Positions 5,682 to 13,975 of a stretch of DNA of 43,989 bases are shown piece by piece (position 1 is the stretch's first letter; the number at the start of each line of letters is the position of its first letter). Source of the stretch: a virus; the IMG/VR virus record IMGVR_UViG_3300023223_000329, positions 1-43,989 of that record, one strand, 5' to 3'. Position numbers and translations under genes: made by a program. The notes beneath the pieces were generated by a model. That model saw nothing but the letters and a program-made list of their open reading frames with translations. It searched no databases and was not told the origin of the DNA.

Positions 5682-5806
5682 AGTGAAGTTGGTGCTAGTT
5701 CGAGATTTCGTTAGCAGATGCCTGAACTTGATGAAAGGGACCCAAAGGACCCTCTGACCGCCGTCTAGTCAAGACCTCAGCCATGCTGGCTAGCATCAAC
5801 CTCACT
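5682..5806 (+). ncRNA. Rod-like structured RNA element (about 125 nt)
   Basis: Closing helix: AGTGA (5682-5686) with TCACT (5802-5806), one mismatch, then GTTGGTGCTAG (5688-5698) with CTAGCATCAAC (5790-5800), 11 pairs including one G-U. Inside, AGCA/TGCT, CTGA/TCAG and CTTGA/TCAAG stack in order, capped by an AGGG/CCCT hairpin. The helices nest without conflict, which argues strongly for a real fold. The bases lie between two genes and contain no open frame. Confidence 0.65.
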
Positions 5807-5850
5807 ACTTATTAACATCTTCAGTGAATGAACAACAAAGAGCTAATAAC

Positions 5851-6105
5851 ATGAGTGAACTAAACAAAGAGCGAGTAACCCCAACGTATATTCGATCTAT
5901 AGCCGATACGCAGGTGACTCAACACGGGTGGTTGATGCTATTGGCAGAGGAAATCGAAACTCTCACCAAGGACAAGGCAGAGCTGGTAGAAGTGTTAATT
6001 GATTTAGCTAGAGGCCAACTGCAAGTGCCAGATTATGAAAATTATGTCGTTTCTAGATGTGTCCAAATGATAGCCAAGCACATCACCCAAAAGGAGCCAT
6101 CATGA
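5851..6105 (+). CDS. Small soluble protein (84 aa)
   Basis: The ATG at 5851 (MSELNKERVTPTYIRSIAD) has AAAGAG at good distance; an earlier in-frame ATG at 5824 lacks a ribosome site. Mostly helical, slightly acidic. The stop overlaps the next start (ATGA). No recognisable family. Confidence 0.65.
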   Translation: MSELNKERVTPTYIRSIADTQVTQHGWLMLLAEEIETLTKDKAELVEVLIDLARGQLQVPDYENYVVSRCVQMIAKHITQKEPS

Positions 6106-6377
6106 ACCCCAATGAGGCAAAGGACTTAGAAGAACTAATTGAGTTTTTGGAAATCTACTCGATCCAGAAGCTGCCAAGCCTAGCAACTGCGGCACGTACA
6201 GCCAAATTATTGCGCTCCCTCCAATCCAAAGTACTGATAGATAAACACCATGCAATATCGGCGCTGGCTGAACTTCGGGCGAGACAAATGCTTTTGAGCG
6301 ATGAAGGCCGGTCCATTGACGAACTGGACGAAGCGATGACGCACATATTCACTGCCATCCAAAAGGTGAAGACATGA
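6102..6377 (+). CDS. Small helical protein (91 aa)
   Basis: Begins at an ATGA overlap, with AAAAGGAG upstream (MNPNEAKDLEELIEFLEIYS). The sequence is dominated by amphipathic helices rich in Leu, Ala and Glu, with no cysteine. The stop overlaps the next start by four bases, making a coupled three-gene set (5851, 6102, 6374). Function unknown. Confidence 0.65.
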   Translation: MNPNEAKDLEELIEFLEIYSIQKLPSLATAARTAKLLRSLQSKVLIDKHHAISALAELRARQMLLSDEGRSIDELDEAMTHIFTAIQKVKT

Positions 6378-6679
6378 GCACTTGCTTTAAACACAATTGT
6401 ACTCTCGACACTGCCGGGACTTGCCAATACTGTGAAGCCGAGCGGAATCAATATCAATCGCTTCCAAATCAAGAGCCTCAATGCAAGCCATACGACTCAA
6501 GAGAGCAACTAGACCGCATAGAGAAGATGCTCAACGACGTTCTATCAAGGCCGGTATATTTTGGCATAGACTGGGCTAAGGGAGAGGACACTTACACAGA
6601 GCAGACACTCAACTGCACCTGTGGAACCTCAGCGGTTTGTCCCCTTCACCAAGATCCCAACCTTGAGAGAGCAGGATAA
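6374..6679 (+). CDS. Cysteine-rich small protein (101 aa)
   Basis: Cysteines fall in pairs: C-x3-C then CQYC near the N terminus, and CTC plus a later C near the C terminus, with a helical centre (YDSREQLDRIEKML). Consistent with one or two zinc sites. Last gene of the block before the late-region promoter candidate. No family recognised. Confidence 0.65.
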   Translation: MSTCFKHNCTLDTAGTCQYCEAERNQYQSLPNQEPQCKPYDSREQLDRIEKMLNDVLSRPVYFGIDWAKGEDTYTEQTLNCTCGTSAVCPLHQDPNLERAG

Positions 6680-6719
6680 CTCCCCCACTGCGCCTGCGAT
6701 AGCCTCAACGGCGACTTTT

Positions 6720-6728
6720 TGCTAGAAT
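6720..6728 (+). promoter_or_regulatory. Candidate extended -10 promoter at the head of the late genes
   Basis: TG-C-TAGAAT forms an extended -10 (TG at 6720-6721, TAGAAT at 6723-6728) in the 54-base gap before the first gene of the terminase block. No convincing -35 is present, which is usual for extended -10 promoters. The proposed role at the start of the late block is inference from position. Confidence 0.35.
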
Positions 6729-6733
6729 ACACT

Positions 6734-6880
6734 ATGCATAATCTTCTAAAATGGATATTAAAGCGTAAGCCCAAGCAGAAACCGCTTGAAAAACCAAAGC
6801 TTACAATGGAAGATAACCTAACCCAACACGCTAATCTCTTACACCAAACCAAGCCAGAACCAGGCACTAAGGTACACTGA
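6734..6880 (+). CDS. Small basic protein (48 aa)
   Basis: Begins MHNLLKWILKRKPKQKPLEK, a hydrophobic/basic N-terminal helix followed by a Lys/Pro stretch and a polar tail. It ends in TGA overlapping the ATG of the next gene (TGATG). It lies 6 bases from the proposed -10, so its mRNA leader would be very short or leaderless. Modest support, mainly from coupling. Confidence 0.45.
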   Translation: MHNLLKWILKRKPKQKPLEKPKLTMEDNLTQHANLLHQTKPEPGTKVH

Positions 6881-7188
6881 TGAAACGTAGAGGATTCTTC
6901 ACTAAGCTGGTCTTAGGCGCTGCAGCAGTTCCTAGCGTGGCTAAGGCTGCAATCAAAACACCAAAGCCAAGAATGGACTATGAGACAGATCCTAATATAA
7001 CTGGGTTTGGGCTCGCTCGGACTAAGAATGAAGGGGATCCTATACAAATCGATGATTGGACTCCCAGTGCAGACTATGAGCACGGAGATGTGGTAATAGA
7101 TACATCAGGTGCTCTATACAGAGCATTGCCAGCTCTAAACATGGGGCATCCTCCCCTCACTACCCCGCACGTATGGCAGCCAATCTAA
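6880..7188 (+). CDS. Tat-signal exported protein with carbohydrate-binding-like module (102 aa)
   Basis: The N terminus is a twin-arginine signal: MKRRGFFTKLVLGAAAVPSV followed by AKAA, with RRGFF and an A-x-A cleavage site near residue 23. The mature part has the W-xx-Y-x-GD-V ... Y-RA pattern of small chitin/cellulose-binding (ChtBD3/CBM5-12-like) modules: WTPSADYEHGDVV, YRALPA. Both ends are gene-overlapped. Export of such a module by the host Tat system during infection is unusual. Alternatively the RR stretch is fortuitous. Confidence 0.65.
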   Translation: MKRRGFFTKLVLGAAAVPSVAKAAIKTPKPRMDYETDPNITGFGLARTKNEGDPIQIDDWTPSADYEHGDVVIDTSGALYRALPALNMGHPPLTTPHVWQPI

Positions 7189-7331
7189 TGCCCCTTAAAA
7201 AAGGCAAGAGCCGCAAGGTAATCAGTCAGAACATAAGGACAGAGCGCAAGTCAGGTAAATCACGCAAGCAGAGTATTGCCATCGCCCTTTCAAAGGCCGG
7301 GAAGTCAAAGAGGAAGAAGAAACGTGGCTAA
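7188..7331 (+). CDS. Small basic conserved phage protein (47 aa, DUF6496-like)
   Basis: Starts MPLKKGKSRKVISQNIRTER and ends with a KSIAIALSKAGKSKRKKK-like basic tail (here QSIAIALSKAGKSKRKK). The K-G-K-S ... A-I-A-L-S-KAG pattern is that of a short basic protein common near phage packaging genes. Starts in a TAATG overlap and runs 8 bases into the terminase small subunit. Likely DNA-binding; exact role unknown. Confidence 0.75.
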   Translation: MPLKKGKSRKVISQNIRTERKSGKSRKQSIAIALSKAGKSKRKKKRG

Positions 7332-7827
7332 CCCAGTAGGCAGACCAACAGACTATACACCAGACCTAGCAGCCTCTATTTGCGAGAGATTAGCAGCTGG
7401 TGAGTCTATGAGAAGCGTGAGCAGAGATGACGAAATGCCATCAATGACTAGCCTTTTCAAATGGTTACGAGAACACGAAGAATTTGCGCAGCAATACGCG
7501 ATAGCCAAGGATGAAAGCGCAGATGCTCTTGTAGAGGACATGCTTGATATAGCTGACAACCAAGTAGAACAGCCGATTCTAGTAAACGGAGAGCCGGTCA
7601 TAATCGATGGAAAGCCCCTGATGGCAAAGGATGCAGTCTCTGTTAACCACGCCAGACTCCGCGTAGACACTAGGAAGTGGGCGGCCTCAAAGCTCAAGCC
7701 TAAGAAGTACGGAGATCGCATCACTCAAGACGTGAACATCAACAACTACACAGAGATGGATGATGATTCACTGGCTAGAAAGCTGACGGAATCAGAGCAA
7801 GAACACGCGCAATCGCAGGTTCATTAG
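7324..7827 (+). CDS. Terminase small subunit (167 aa)
   Basis: DNA-recognition subunit of the packaging motor. The GTG at 7324 behind AGAGGAAGAAG is preferred to an upstream in-frame start. Residues 4-45 (GRPTDYTPDLAASICERLAA then MRSVSRDDEMPSMTSLFKWL) form a helix-turn-helix typical of this family, followed by a helical oligomerisation region. The tail (LKPKKYGDRITQDVN) matches the usual KWxxxKLxPKKYG end. It lies 1.4 kb ahead of the large subunit, with five small genes in between including an HNH gene. Confidence 0.85.
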   Translation: MANPVGRPTDYTPDLAASICERLAAGESMRSVSRDDEMPSMTSLFKWLREHEEFAQQYAIAKDESADALVEDMLDIADNQVEQPILVNGEPVIIDGKPLMAKDAVSVNHARLRVDTRKWAASKLKPKKYGDRITQDVNINNYTEMDDDSLARKLTESEQEHAQSQVH

Positions 7828-7878
7828 TACCGATACGTTACATTTCACATATAGAATGTATACGTGTATACTCTATAC

Positions 7879-8307
7879 ATGGAAATATATCACCAAGTCT
7901 GGCTAGACAATCACCCTGAATACGATGGGGCATGGTTGCAACAAGCTATCGATGCTGGTTTTGATGTCCATCATGTAGACGAAGATCACTCCAATAATGA
8001 ACCTGATAACCTTGTTTTGATTGAGCGAAGTGACCACATGCGCCTGCATAGAGGTGGAGCGCCTGTTAGGGATGTGCATACTTGGGAAGAATCTAAGGAG
8101 CGGGTGAAGCTAGGCCAAGAGGCTTATCGGTTGCGAAAAGAGGGCGGGGATACGTGGAAGGCAATAGGGGTCCAGCTTGGCTATGAAGATAACCCCGCAA
8201 CCAGCGCGCTAGGAGTGGCAGCTCGTTATGCAAGCTACCATAAGATGCAATGGCCTGTCCCGCACAAAGAAGGATGCCGCTGTAGCTGGTGCGCGGGCAG
8301 AAGATAA
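7879..8307 (+). CDS. HNH endonuclease with C-terminal zinc cluster (142 aa)
   Basis: The start ATG at 7879 gives MEIYHQVWLDNHPEY; a GTG at 7864 is possible. Residues about 27-55 hold FDVHHVDEDHSNNEPDNLVL then HMRLH, an HNH core (HH, N, N, H). After a helical region (WKAIGVQLGY, helix-turn-helix-like) comes GCRCSWCAGR, a cysteine cluster. HNH proteins beside terminase genes are recurrent and can aid DNA packaging (HK97 gp74), but this one could equally be a homing nuclease. Confidence 0.8.
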   Translation: MEIYHQVWLDNHPEYDGAWLQQAIDAGFDVHHVDEDHSNNEPDNLVLIERSDHMRLHRGGAPVRDVHTWEESKERVKLGQEAYRLRKEGGDTWKAIGVQLGYEDNPATSALGVAARYASYHKMQWPVPHKEGCRCSWCAGRR

Positions 8308-8382
8308 ACACTATTCACAAATCTAACCATCAAGGCTTTGTCACTATTATGCGCGGAGCCTGGATACGGAAAAGGGGATGAG

Positions 8383-8844
8383 ATGGAAGAACCTCAAAGA
8401 GTAGTATATCGCTCCAACGTGAACCCAGATGATTGGGTTATTGCTCGCGGATCTGAACAAATCAAACACTTCAAGGACTTTGGCTGGACCCCGACAAAAG
8501 AAATAGATGTCTTTCAATCTAAGATAAAATCACTTATCGATGTGACCATTAAGTTAAGCGCCCAATCTTATGAATTATGCGAGCATCCCACAGAGGTAGT
8601 GCAAAATTCAAACTTTGGGTTTAGTCCTAGGATTATAAAGCGAGTGCATGTCACTTACGCTGTTGATGGAGGGCTTGAAGATATGGTCGGTCTGGCTGTG
8701 GGTCTCATCAGGGCTGAGCGCGCCGTCAAGCCAGAAGGCGGAGAAATCAAAGCACGGCCCGTAACTATGCTATTGAGGTCGGTTACTGTTACCGAGAAAG
8801 GTGATGCAGTACTGCGCTGCTGTGTGTATGGGGGGAAATGGTGA
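8383..8844 (+). CDS. Hypothetical protein (153 aa)
   Basis: The ATG at 8383 is chosen for AAAAGGGGATG just upstream. Predicted mixed alpha/beta soluble protein; residues about 115-150 look like beta strands (PVTMLLRSVTVTEKGDAVLR). Its stop overlaps the next start (ATGGTGA). No recognised family. It lies inside the packaging gene block between the HNH gene and the terminase large subunit. Confidence 0.65.
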   Translation: MEEPQRVVYRSNVNPDDWVIARGSEQIKHFKDFGWTPTKEIDVFQSKIKSLIDVTIKLSAQSYELCEHPTEVVQNSNFGFSPRIIKRVHVTYAVDGGLEDMVGLAVGLIRAERAVKPEGGEIKARPVTMLLRSVTVTEKGDAVLRCCVYGGKW

Positions 8845-9071
8845 AAGTCGGCGGGTTACTGAGAATATATGATAGTCAGGACTGGTGGTATCTCAAAGGA
8901 AGGGGATGGGTTGCTATGACTAACAACGATAGAGAATGCGAGGACTACAGCCACCTAATGGAGGAAGAGGTTCTGATTGACGGGCATCTTTGCACTGTTA
9001 AGGGTGTTGAGAGCCATCTTACTTGCAGCCAACGAGTCGGCGCGCATATTGGTTTATTGGTAACAATGTAG
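8838..9071 (+). CDS. Small beta-rich protein (77 aa)
   Basis: MVKVGGLLRIYDSQDWWYLK suggests an SH3-like or small beta-barrel fold: alternating hydrophobics, GRGWVAM, then EEEVLIDGHLCTVKGVESH. It overlaps the upstream gene by 7 bases. No family identified. Confidence 0.6.
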   Translation: MVKVGGLLRIYDSQDWWYLKGRGWVAMTNNDRECEDYSHLMEEEVLIDGHLCTVKGVESHLTCSQRVGAHIGLLVTM

Positions 9072-9075
9072 GGCT

Positions 9076-9255
9076 ATGGAATCAATAAGGAACAAATCGA
9101 TTGGTCAGATGGGCACAAGAGATTGGGATTGGTTTTGTTTTGAGGGAGTTGTCTTTATTGCTGGGATTTGCTTGATTGGCTTCAATTCTTCTTGGTGGGT
9201 TTGCTTTGGCGTAGTGCTCCTTGCTTTTCATCATAATCTAGAGCAGCACACATAA
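9076..9255 (+). CDS. Small membrane protein (59 aa)
   Basis: A polar N terminus (MESIRNKSIGQMGTRDWDWF), then two hydrophobic spans around a GFNSSWW turn, ending in LEQHT. The start is four bases after the previous stop; GTAGGG provides a short ribosome site. It fills the gap before the terminase large subunit exactly, which supports it. Confidence 0.55.
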   Translation: MESIRNKSIGQMGTRDWDWFCFEGVVFIAGICLIGFNSSWWVCFGVVLLAFHHNLEQHT

Positions 9256-9272
9256 TATGATATAATCCCTCA

Positions 9273-10733
9273 ATGGACCGAGCCAAGACCATTGAACGAA
9301 TCCAACTCCTAGAAGAATCCACAAGGCGCAACAAGCAGCGCCGACTCTCCAAGTTATACAAAGGGATGTATGACTGGCAGCACAGGTTTAACAAACGCAC
9401 GAAGGACTACATTGCCTGTCTACTCATGGCAGCGAATCAAGTTGGTAAGTCTCAGACAGGCTGTATCATCGATGCTCACCATTTAACCGGTGACTATCCT
9501 GAGGATTGGGAAGGGCATACGTTTGATTTCCCCCCTCTGATTTGGTTGCTAGGTTATTCAGGTGAGAAGACAAGGGATCTACTGCAGCAGAAACTATTCG
9601 GTCGATTAAACAACGGGAAGTTCGAAGGTGGGTATATTCCAGCTGAACTGATTGTTGACTACAAGGCTATGCAGGGGACAGCAGGAGCGTGTAGAGAGGT
9701 CAGGGTCAAACATGCGAAGGGAGTATCAGTGTGTCAGTTCTGGTCCTACTCACAGGGTCAGCACGCGTTGATGGGTGATGTAGTCGATTGGTATCACATT
9801 GACGAAGAACCGAAGGATCAGAACATCTACCCTCAGGTTATAACTAGAACGCTGAACGGAGACAGAGGGAAGGGAGGAAGGGGGATACTGACTCTCACAC
9901 CTGAGAATGGCAAGACCCAACTAGTGTGTCAGTTCATGGACGATATTAAACCCAGTCAGTACATGCAGACAGCTACCTGGAATGATGCCCCCCATCTTAA
10001 CAAAGAGACGCGTGAGGCTATCCTCGCCAACTACCCCAAGTATCAACGAGACATGCGGTCAAAGGGCACTCCGTTAATGGGCGCTGGTTTGATCTACGAA
10101 CACGATGAAGAATCAATATCTTGCCCCCGGTTTAATATTCCCAAACACTTTTGGCTAATCAACGGCATGGACTTTGGATGGGATCACCCTCAAGCACATG
10201 TACAGATAGCTATTGACCCTGATTCAGCTACTATCTACGTCGTTCAAGCGTGGAAGGCGTCTAAGAAGCAACCTTTTGAAGCATGGGACGTGGTTAAGCA
10301 GTGGGCTAAGAACGTGCCTACATCGTGGCCAGGTGATGGACAGCAACATAAACAACAGGCAGGGAATAAGGACGCGGTTAAGCAGAAGGATTTGTACGTT
10401 GAGCAAGGGTGGGAGATGCTTGATGAGCCGGCTGTGTGGTCAGATGGAGGGAACGGTGTGGGTGTTGGGTTGTTGCAGATCAATAACTTAATGCAGAGCA
10501 ATCACTTTAAAGTCTTTGATGATTTACACGAAGTCCTTGAAGAGATCAGGGAGTACCACACTAAGTTGAATGCTCAAGAGATAGCGGTAGTGGTGAAGAT
10601 CAAGGATGATTTGATCGATGCGATACGTTATGCGTACATGATGGCTAGGTTTGCGGAACAAAAGGATTTCATAGATAATGATCAAGATGAGTACGTAGAA
10701 GAGTACAGACCTTCAGGAGCTATGGGATATTGA
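9273..10733 (+). CDS. Terminase large subunit (486 aa)
   Basis: Packaging ATPase and nuclease. The Walker A-type motif MAANQVGKSQTG lies near residue 53, the Walker B with catalytic Glu is WYHIDEEP near residue 173, and a coupling-motif-like LTLTPENG lies near 210. The RNase H-like nuclease starts with GMDFGWDHPQA near residue 295, and the last acidic motif is in DLIDAIRYAYMM near residue 450. Length is normal. The stop overlaps the next start (TGATG). The AANQ-type Walker A is common in short-tailed phage terminases. Confidence 0.95.
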   Translation: MDRAKTIERIQLLEESTRRNKQRRLSKLYKGMYDWQHRFNKRTKDYIACLLMAANQVGKSQTGCIIDAHHLTGDYPEDWEGHTFDFPPLIWLLGYSGEKTRDLLQQKLFGRLNNGKFEGGYIPAELIVDYKAMQGTAGACREVRVKHAKGVSVCQFWSYSQGQHALMGDVVDWYHIDEEPKDQNIYPQVITRTLNGDRGKGGRGILTLTPENGKTQLVCQFMDDIKPSQYMQTATWNDAPHLNKETREAILANYPKYQRDMRSKGTPLMGAGLIYEHDEESISCPRFNIPKHFWLINGMDFGWDHPQAHVQIAIDPDSATIYVVQAWKASKKQPFEAWDVVKQWAKNVPTSWPGDGQQHKQQAGNKDAVKQKDLYVEQGWEMLDEPAVWSDGGNGVGVGLLQINNLMQSNHFKVFDDLHEVLEEIREYHTKLNAQEIAVVVKIKDDLIDAIRYAYMMARFAEQKDFIDNDQDEYVEEYRPSGAMGY

Positions 10734-11017
10734 TGAGTATATATAAACCTGATACGTGTATACGAGGACATGCTACCTGCGACCCTTTGGCTAGAATTGA
10801 GAGCACCTGTGGTTCAAGTTTCACTTGTTGCGGGCTGAATGACGGAAGCAACAGAGTATTGGAGCAGGACAAGTACACTATTTGCTTCAAGAACTCAAAG
10901 ATTGATACCGAAGAGCATTGGGATAGAATTGATTTGGTTGACCAGCTCTCTATACTCTCCCAAGCATTAAGCGTGGAAACTCATCTAGAAGACAATCTGA
11001 ACGCTGGACAGAATTAA
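10733..11017 (+). CDS. Hypothetical cysteine-containing protein (94 aa)
   Basis: Begins MSIYKPDTCIRGHATCDPLA, with six cysteines in the first 50 residues, and an acidic helical C terminus. Coupled to the terminase gene by TGATG. An in-frame TTG one codon earlier is not needed. No family recognised. Confidence 0.6.
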   Translation: MSIYKPDTCIRGHATCDPLARIESTCGSSFTCCGLNDGSNRVLEQDKYTICFKNSKIDTEEHWDRIDLVDQLSILSQALSVETHLEDNLNAGQN

Positions 11018-11034
11018 ACAACGGGATATTAATT

Positions 11035-11424
11035 ATGATACCGACTGACACGTTAAAACGGTTAAGTACCAGTGCGTTTGATGACAATGATCTAATTCAA
11101 TTCTGTAAGTGTGGATGGCAGACACCAGAACCACAGGAGGCTATAGCGAGATGTCCTGAGTGTTCAGCGAGTCCTCAAGCGGTGAGGTTCGACAAAGAGT
11201 TCAGGGATAAGATAACGCCTGATAAGCCAAAGCCAAAGGCAGAAGCTCCTAAGCAGGTAGAACCTAAGAAAGAGAAGCCCCTACCTGAGAAGCCAGTCGC
11301 AGAGAAAGCTAAAGAACCGGTTAAGGAAGTACCGAAAGCAGCTCCGAAGAAGCAAGCCAAGCCTGCAGCTAAGAAGCCAGCGCCCAAGAAAGCCGCCAAG
11401 AAGAAGGCAGCGAAATCTAAATGA
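11035..11424 (+). CDS. Zinc-ribbon protein with histone H1-like tail (129 aa)
   Basis: Residues 1-58 include CKCGW and CPEC, a four-cysteine ribbon. Residues from about 62 to the end are Lys/Ala/Pro/Glu repeats finishing in AAKKPAPKKAAKKKAAKSK, like the C-terminal domain of histone H1 and bacterial H1-like proteins. It is therefore probably a DNA- or RNA-binding protein. Located between terminase and portal, it may associate with packaged DNA, but this is inference. Stop overlaps next start (ATGA). Confidence 0.75.
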   Translation: MIPTDTLKRLSTSAFDDNDLIQFCKCGWQTPEPQEAIARCPECSASPQAVRFDKEFRDKITPDKPKPKAEAPKQVEPKKEKPLPEKPVAEKAKEPVKEVPKAAPKKQAKPAAKKPAPKKAAKKKAAKSK

Positions 11425-11816
11425 ACAAATGGGATGACCATTATCTAAGCTTTGATCAGGTCCGAGTGCTGACGCCTTTGAGAGAAGCTATCCTATGGCT
11501 AGAAGCCCAGAACATTAGTGGAGGGGCTTTGCACATCATTGTTGAGGATGGTAACTATACTGACGAGAATGTTGATTTCTGCATTAACTACATCAAGTCT
11601 GGTGATTATGCGCACAACATCAAGCAATGGAAGATGGATGTAAGTGACGAACACATTGTTACGCAACTAGAGATAGCCGAAGCGTTAAGAGCGTTATCGG
11701 AGAATGTCAGAGAGATGGTATGCTCGGGTAACGGACTTACTGAAGACCTATTTAATCACTTGTACAACCAACCCATTATACAGGCCGTTAAGCCTAAGAT
11801 TTATATCCCCTCATGA
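11421..11816 (+). CDS. Hypothetical protein upstream of portal (131 aa)
   Basis: Soluble, acidic, helical: MNKWDDHYLSFDQVRVL at the start and EIAEALRALSENVREMV in the second half. Both ends overlap neighbours by four bases (ATGA). No family recognised. Conserved position ahead of the portal suggests a virion or head-assembly related protein. Confidence 0.65.
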   Translation: MNKWDDHYLSFDQVRVLTPLREAILWLEAQNISGGALHIIVEDGNYTDENVDFCINYIKSGDYAHNIKQWKMDVSDEHIVTQLEIAEALRALSENVREMVCSGNGLTEDLFNHLYNQPIIQAVKPKIYIPS

Positions 11817-13975
11817 GCATTAAACAACTCCAAGGATTTATCGGACAAACCAACATAGCTGAAGACCTTGACGAAGAGGTATTGACTGCTATTGGCTCCA
11901 GGGTTAAGCGTCAGTACGACGAAGACCTTGCTTCTATGACTGATTGGAATGAGTCGGTTAAGAATGGCGTTGACCTGATGAAGCAAGAGTGGGAGTCGAA
12001 GAGTACGCCTTGGGAGGGTGCGAGTAATTACAAGGATCCACTATTAAGTCAGGCATCGGTCCAGTTTGGTGACAGGGCTACACTTGAATTGTTAAGAGGT
12101 AAAGAATTAATCGCTGCTGAAGTGATCGGAGTAGATACTCAGGGCGAGAAGGAGAAGAGCGCTGACCGTGCGACTACGATGATGAACTATCAGGTCAATC
12201 ACGATATGAACGATTGGCGCAGTGGTCAAGAAAGATTGTTTTATATCCTACCTAATGTGGGTGTAGTGTTTAAGAAGATGACCTACGACCCTGATGAAAG
12301 ACAGGCTGAAGCGGTATTAATTCAGTATCCTGATTTCGTAGTCAACCAAGCCACTACCGACATGAATAGCTGCAGGTCTTTTTCTCAGTCGATGGACATG
12401 TCGGCTAACGAGGTTGAGTACCGGGTAAGGACTGGCAAGTGGTTGGCTTTACGCGAAGAACCCAATAACGAGAAGGACATCGATAAGAAAGGCGATGCGG
12501 GTAGTAATGAGGCCGAGAAGGTCACGGATTCTATTGATAATCCCGAGATGTACATTGAGCAACAGACGTTCTTTGACATTGATGAAGATGGGTATGAAGA
12601 GCCTTACATAGTCACGATGCACCACAAGTCTAATGAAGTGGTTAGGATAGTCGCTAGATTTGATGAACAGTCTATCTTTGTCAGATTGAATGACCGCGTA
12701 ATTCCTTTATCAGACGCTCTAGCAGTACGCCAGAAGGAAGAGATTGAATCCTTTGGGGGAATGGAAGCCTTGAACCTAATGGGTCTTCCAGAGCCTGAGG
12801 TGGACCCTGATACCCTAGATTTAGTCAAGATAGTTCCTTTTCAACAAATTACTAAGTACGGTTTTATCCCTGCACCTGATGGGACGTTCCTAGATTTGGG
12901 GTATTCACATCTATTGGGTGCCTTAACACAGTCATTGAACGCAAGCACCAATCAAATAACCGACCGAGCTACCCTTAATAACGTAGGTGGTGGGTTATTG
13001 TCGAAAGAATTCCGCAAGGATATGGGTGCGTTTAGGTTAAGGATTGGAGAGTGGAGGCGTACTAACGTCCCTGCGGATAAGATGAATGGTATCTTACCTA
13101 ATCCTACCGGTGAGCCATCACAAGCCCTATTTACTATGGTTGAGAAGACCCGGGAAGTAGGACAAAAGCTATTGGCTACGGTTGATATCTCTGGTCAGAT
13201 CACTGCTCAAACCTCTCCAACTACGGCGTTAGCGATTATTCAAGAGGGCATGATACCTACCTCGGCGTTGTTCAAGCGTATATTAAATGCGGAGTCGAAT
13301 GAATTCAGAATATTGTTCAGATTAAACCAACGAACTTTAGACAATGAGGAATACCAAGAGATTCTTGATGATCCTCAAGCGAATGTAGAGACAGACTTTA
13401 ATATTAAGTCTATGGACATTTCCCCGACTGCGAGTGCTGAGATGAGCACTAAGATGCAGCGTATTCAAGTCGCTCAGATTGAATTAGAACAGTTTGATCG
13501 CGTGTTACAGACAGGGGGTAATCCAGTTCCGATAGTGAAGAACTTCTTTGATGCCATAGGTAGCCAGATAATAGATCAGATTTACCCAGAAGAAGGCTCT
13601 ATGTCACCTGCTGAACAGAAACAGTTACAACAATTGCAACAAGCTCAAGAAAAAGCGAATCAATTGCAGGAACTACAACTACAGATTCTAGAAAGAGAGC
13701 AGAATAGATTAGACCAAGATTCTCAAGCAGATAGAGAAGAGACTGCAGCGAAGGTAGCTAAGTTAGGCGCAGAGTTAGAAGAAACTCTGATGAATGCCGC
13801 GAAGTTAGGCGAAGAGGCTGAGACTGAAGCCTTAAACAATCAGTTGACCAAGTACACTGCCAATGTGCAGATAGCGTTAGATAAACTATTAGCCGTAGGA
13901 GCTATAAATGATAGAAATATTGCAGCAAGTCCAGCGTTACAAGCGCCAATCAATCCCGCGCGAACAATTCAGTGA
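11813..13975 (+). CDS. Portal protein, P22 gp1-like size (720 aa)
   Basis: Dodecameric gate of the head through which DNA enters and leaves. The N-terminal STPWEGASNYKDPLLSQAS segment (about residues 63-81) and the DPDTLDLVKIVPFQQITKYG region are typical of the large portals of P22-like podoviruses, and the length is close to P22 gp1 (725). Residues about 600-690 are Gln/Glu-rich coiled coil, fitting the long helical barrel of P22 portals. The 3' end overlaps the next gene by 68 bases. Confidence 0.88.
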   Translation: MSIKQLQGFIGQTNIAEDLDEEVLTAIGSRVKRQYDEDLASMTDWNESVKNGVDLMKQEWESKSTPWEGASNYKDPLLSQASVQFGDRATLELLRGKELIAAEVIGVDTQGEKEKSADRATTMMNYQVNHDMNDWRSGQERLFYILPNVGVVFKKMTYDPDERQAEAVLIQYPDFVVNQATTDMNSCRSFSQSMDMSANEVEYRVRTGKWLALREEPNNEKDIDKKGDAGSNEAEKVTDSIDNPEMYIEQQTFFDIDEDGYEEPYIVTMHHKSNEVVRIVARFDEQSIFVRLNDRVIPLSDALAVRQKEEIESFGGMEALNLMGLPEPEVDPDTLDLVKIVPFQQITKYGFIPAPDGTFLDLGYSHLLGALTQSLNASTNQITDRATLNNVGGGLLSKEFRKDMGAFRLRIGEWRRTNVPADKMNGILPNPTGEPSQALFTMVEKTREVGQKLLATVDISGQITAQTSPTTALAIIQEGMIPTSALFKRILNAESNEFRILFRLNQRTLDNEEYQEILDDPQANVETDFNIKSMDISPTASAEMSTKMQRIQVAQIELEQFDRVLQTGGNPVPIVKNFFDAIGSQIIDQIYPEEGSMSPAEQKQLQQLQQAQEKANQLQELQLQILEREQNRLDQDSQADREETAAKVAKLGAELEETLMNAAKLGEEAETEALNNQLTKYTANVQIALDKLLAVGAINDRNIAASPALQAPINPARTIQ

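Noticed and set aside
7188-9255. Intron or intein interrupting the terminase genes around the HNH gene
   Set aside because: Terminase small and large subunits are each continuous; the HNH gene is free-standing between small complete genes.
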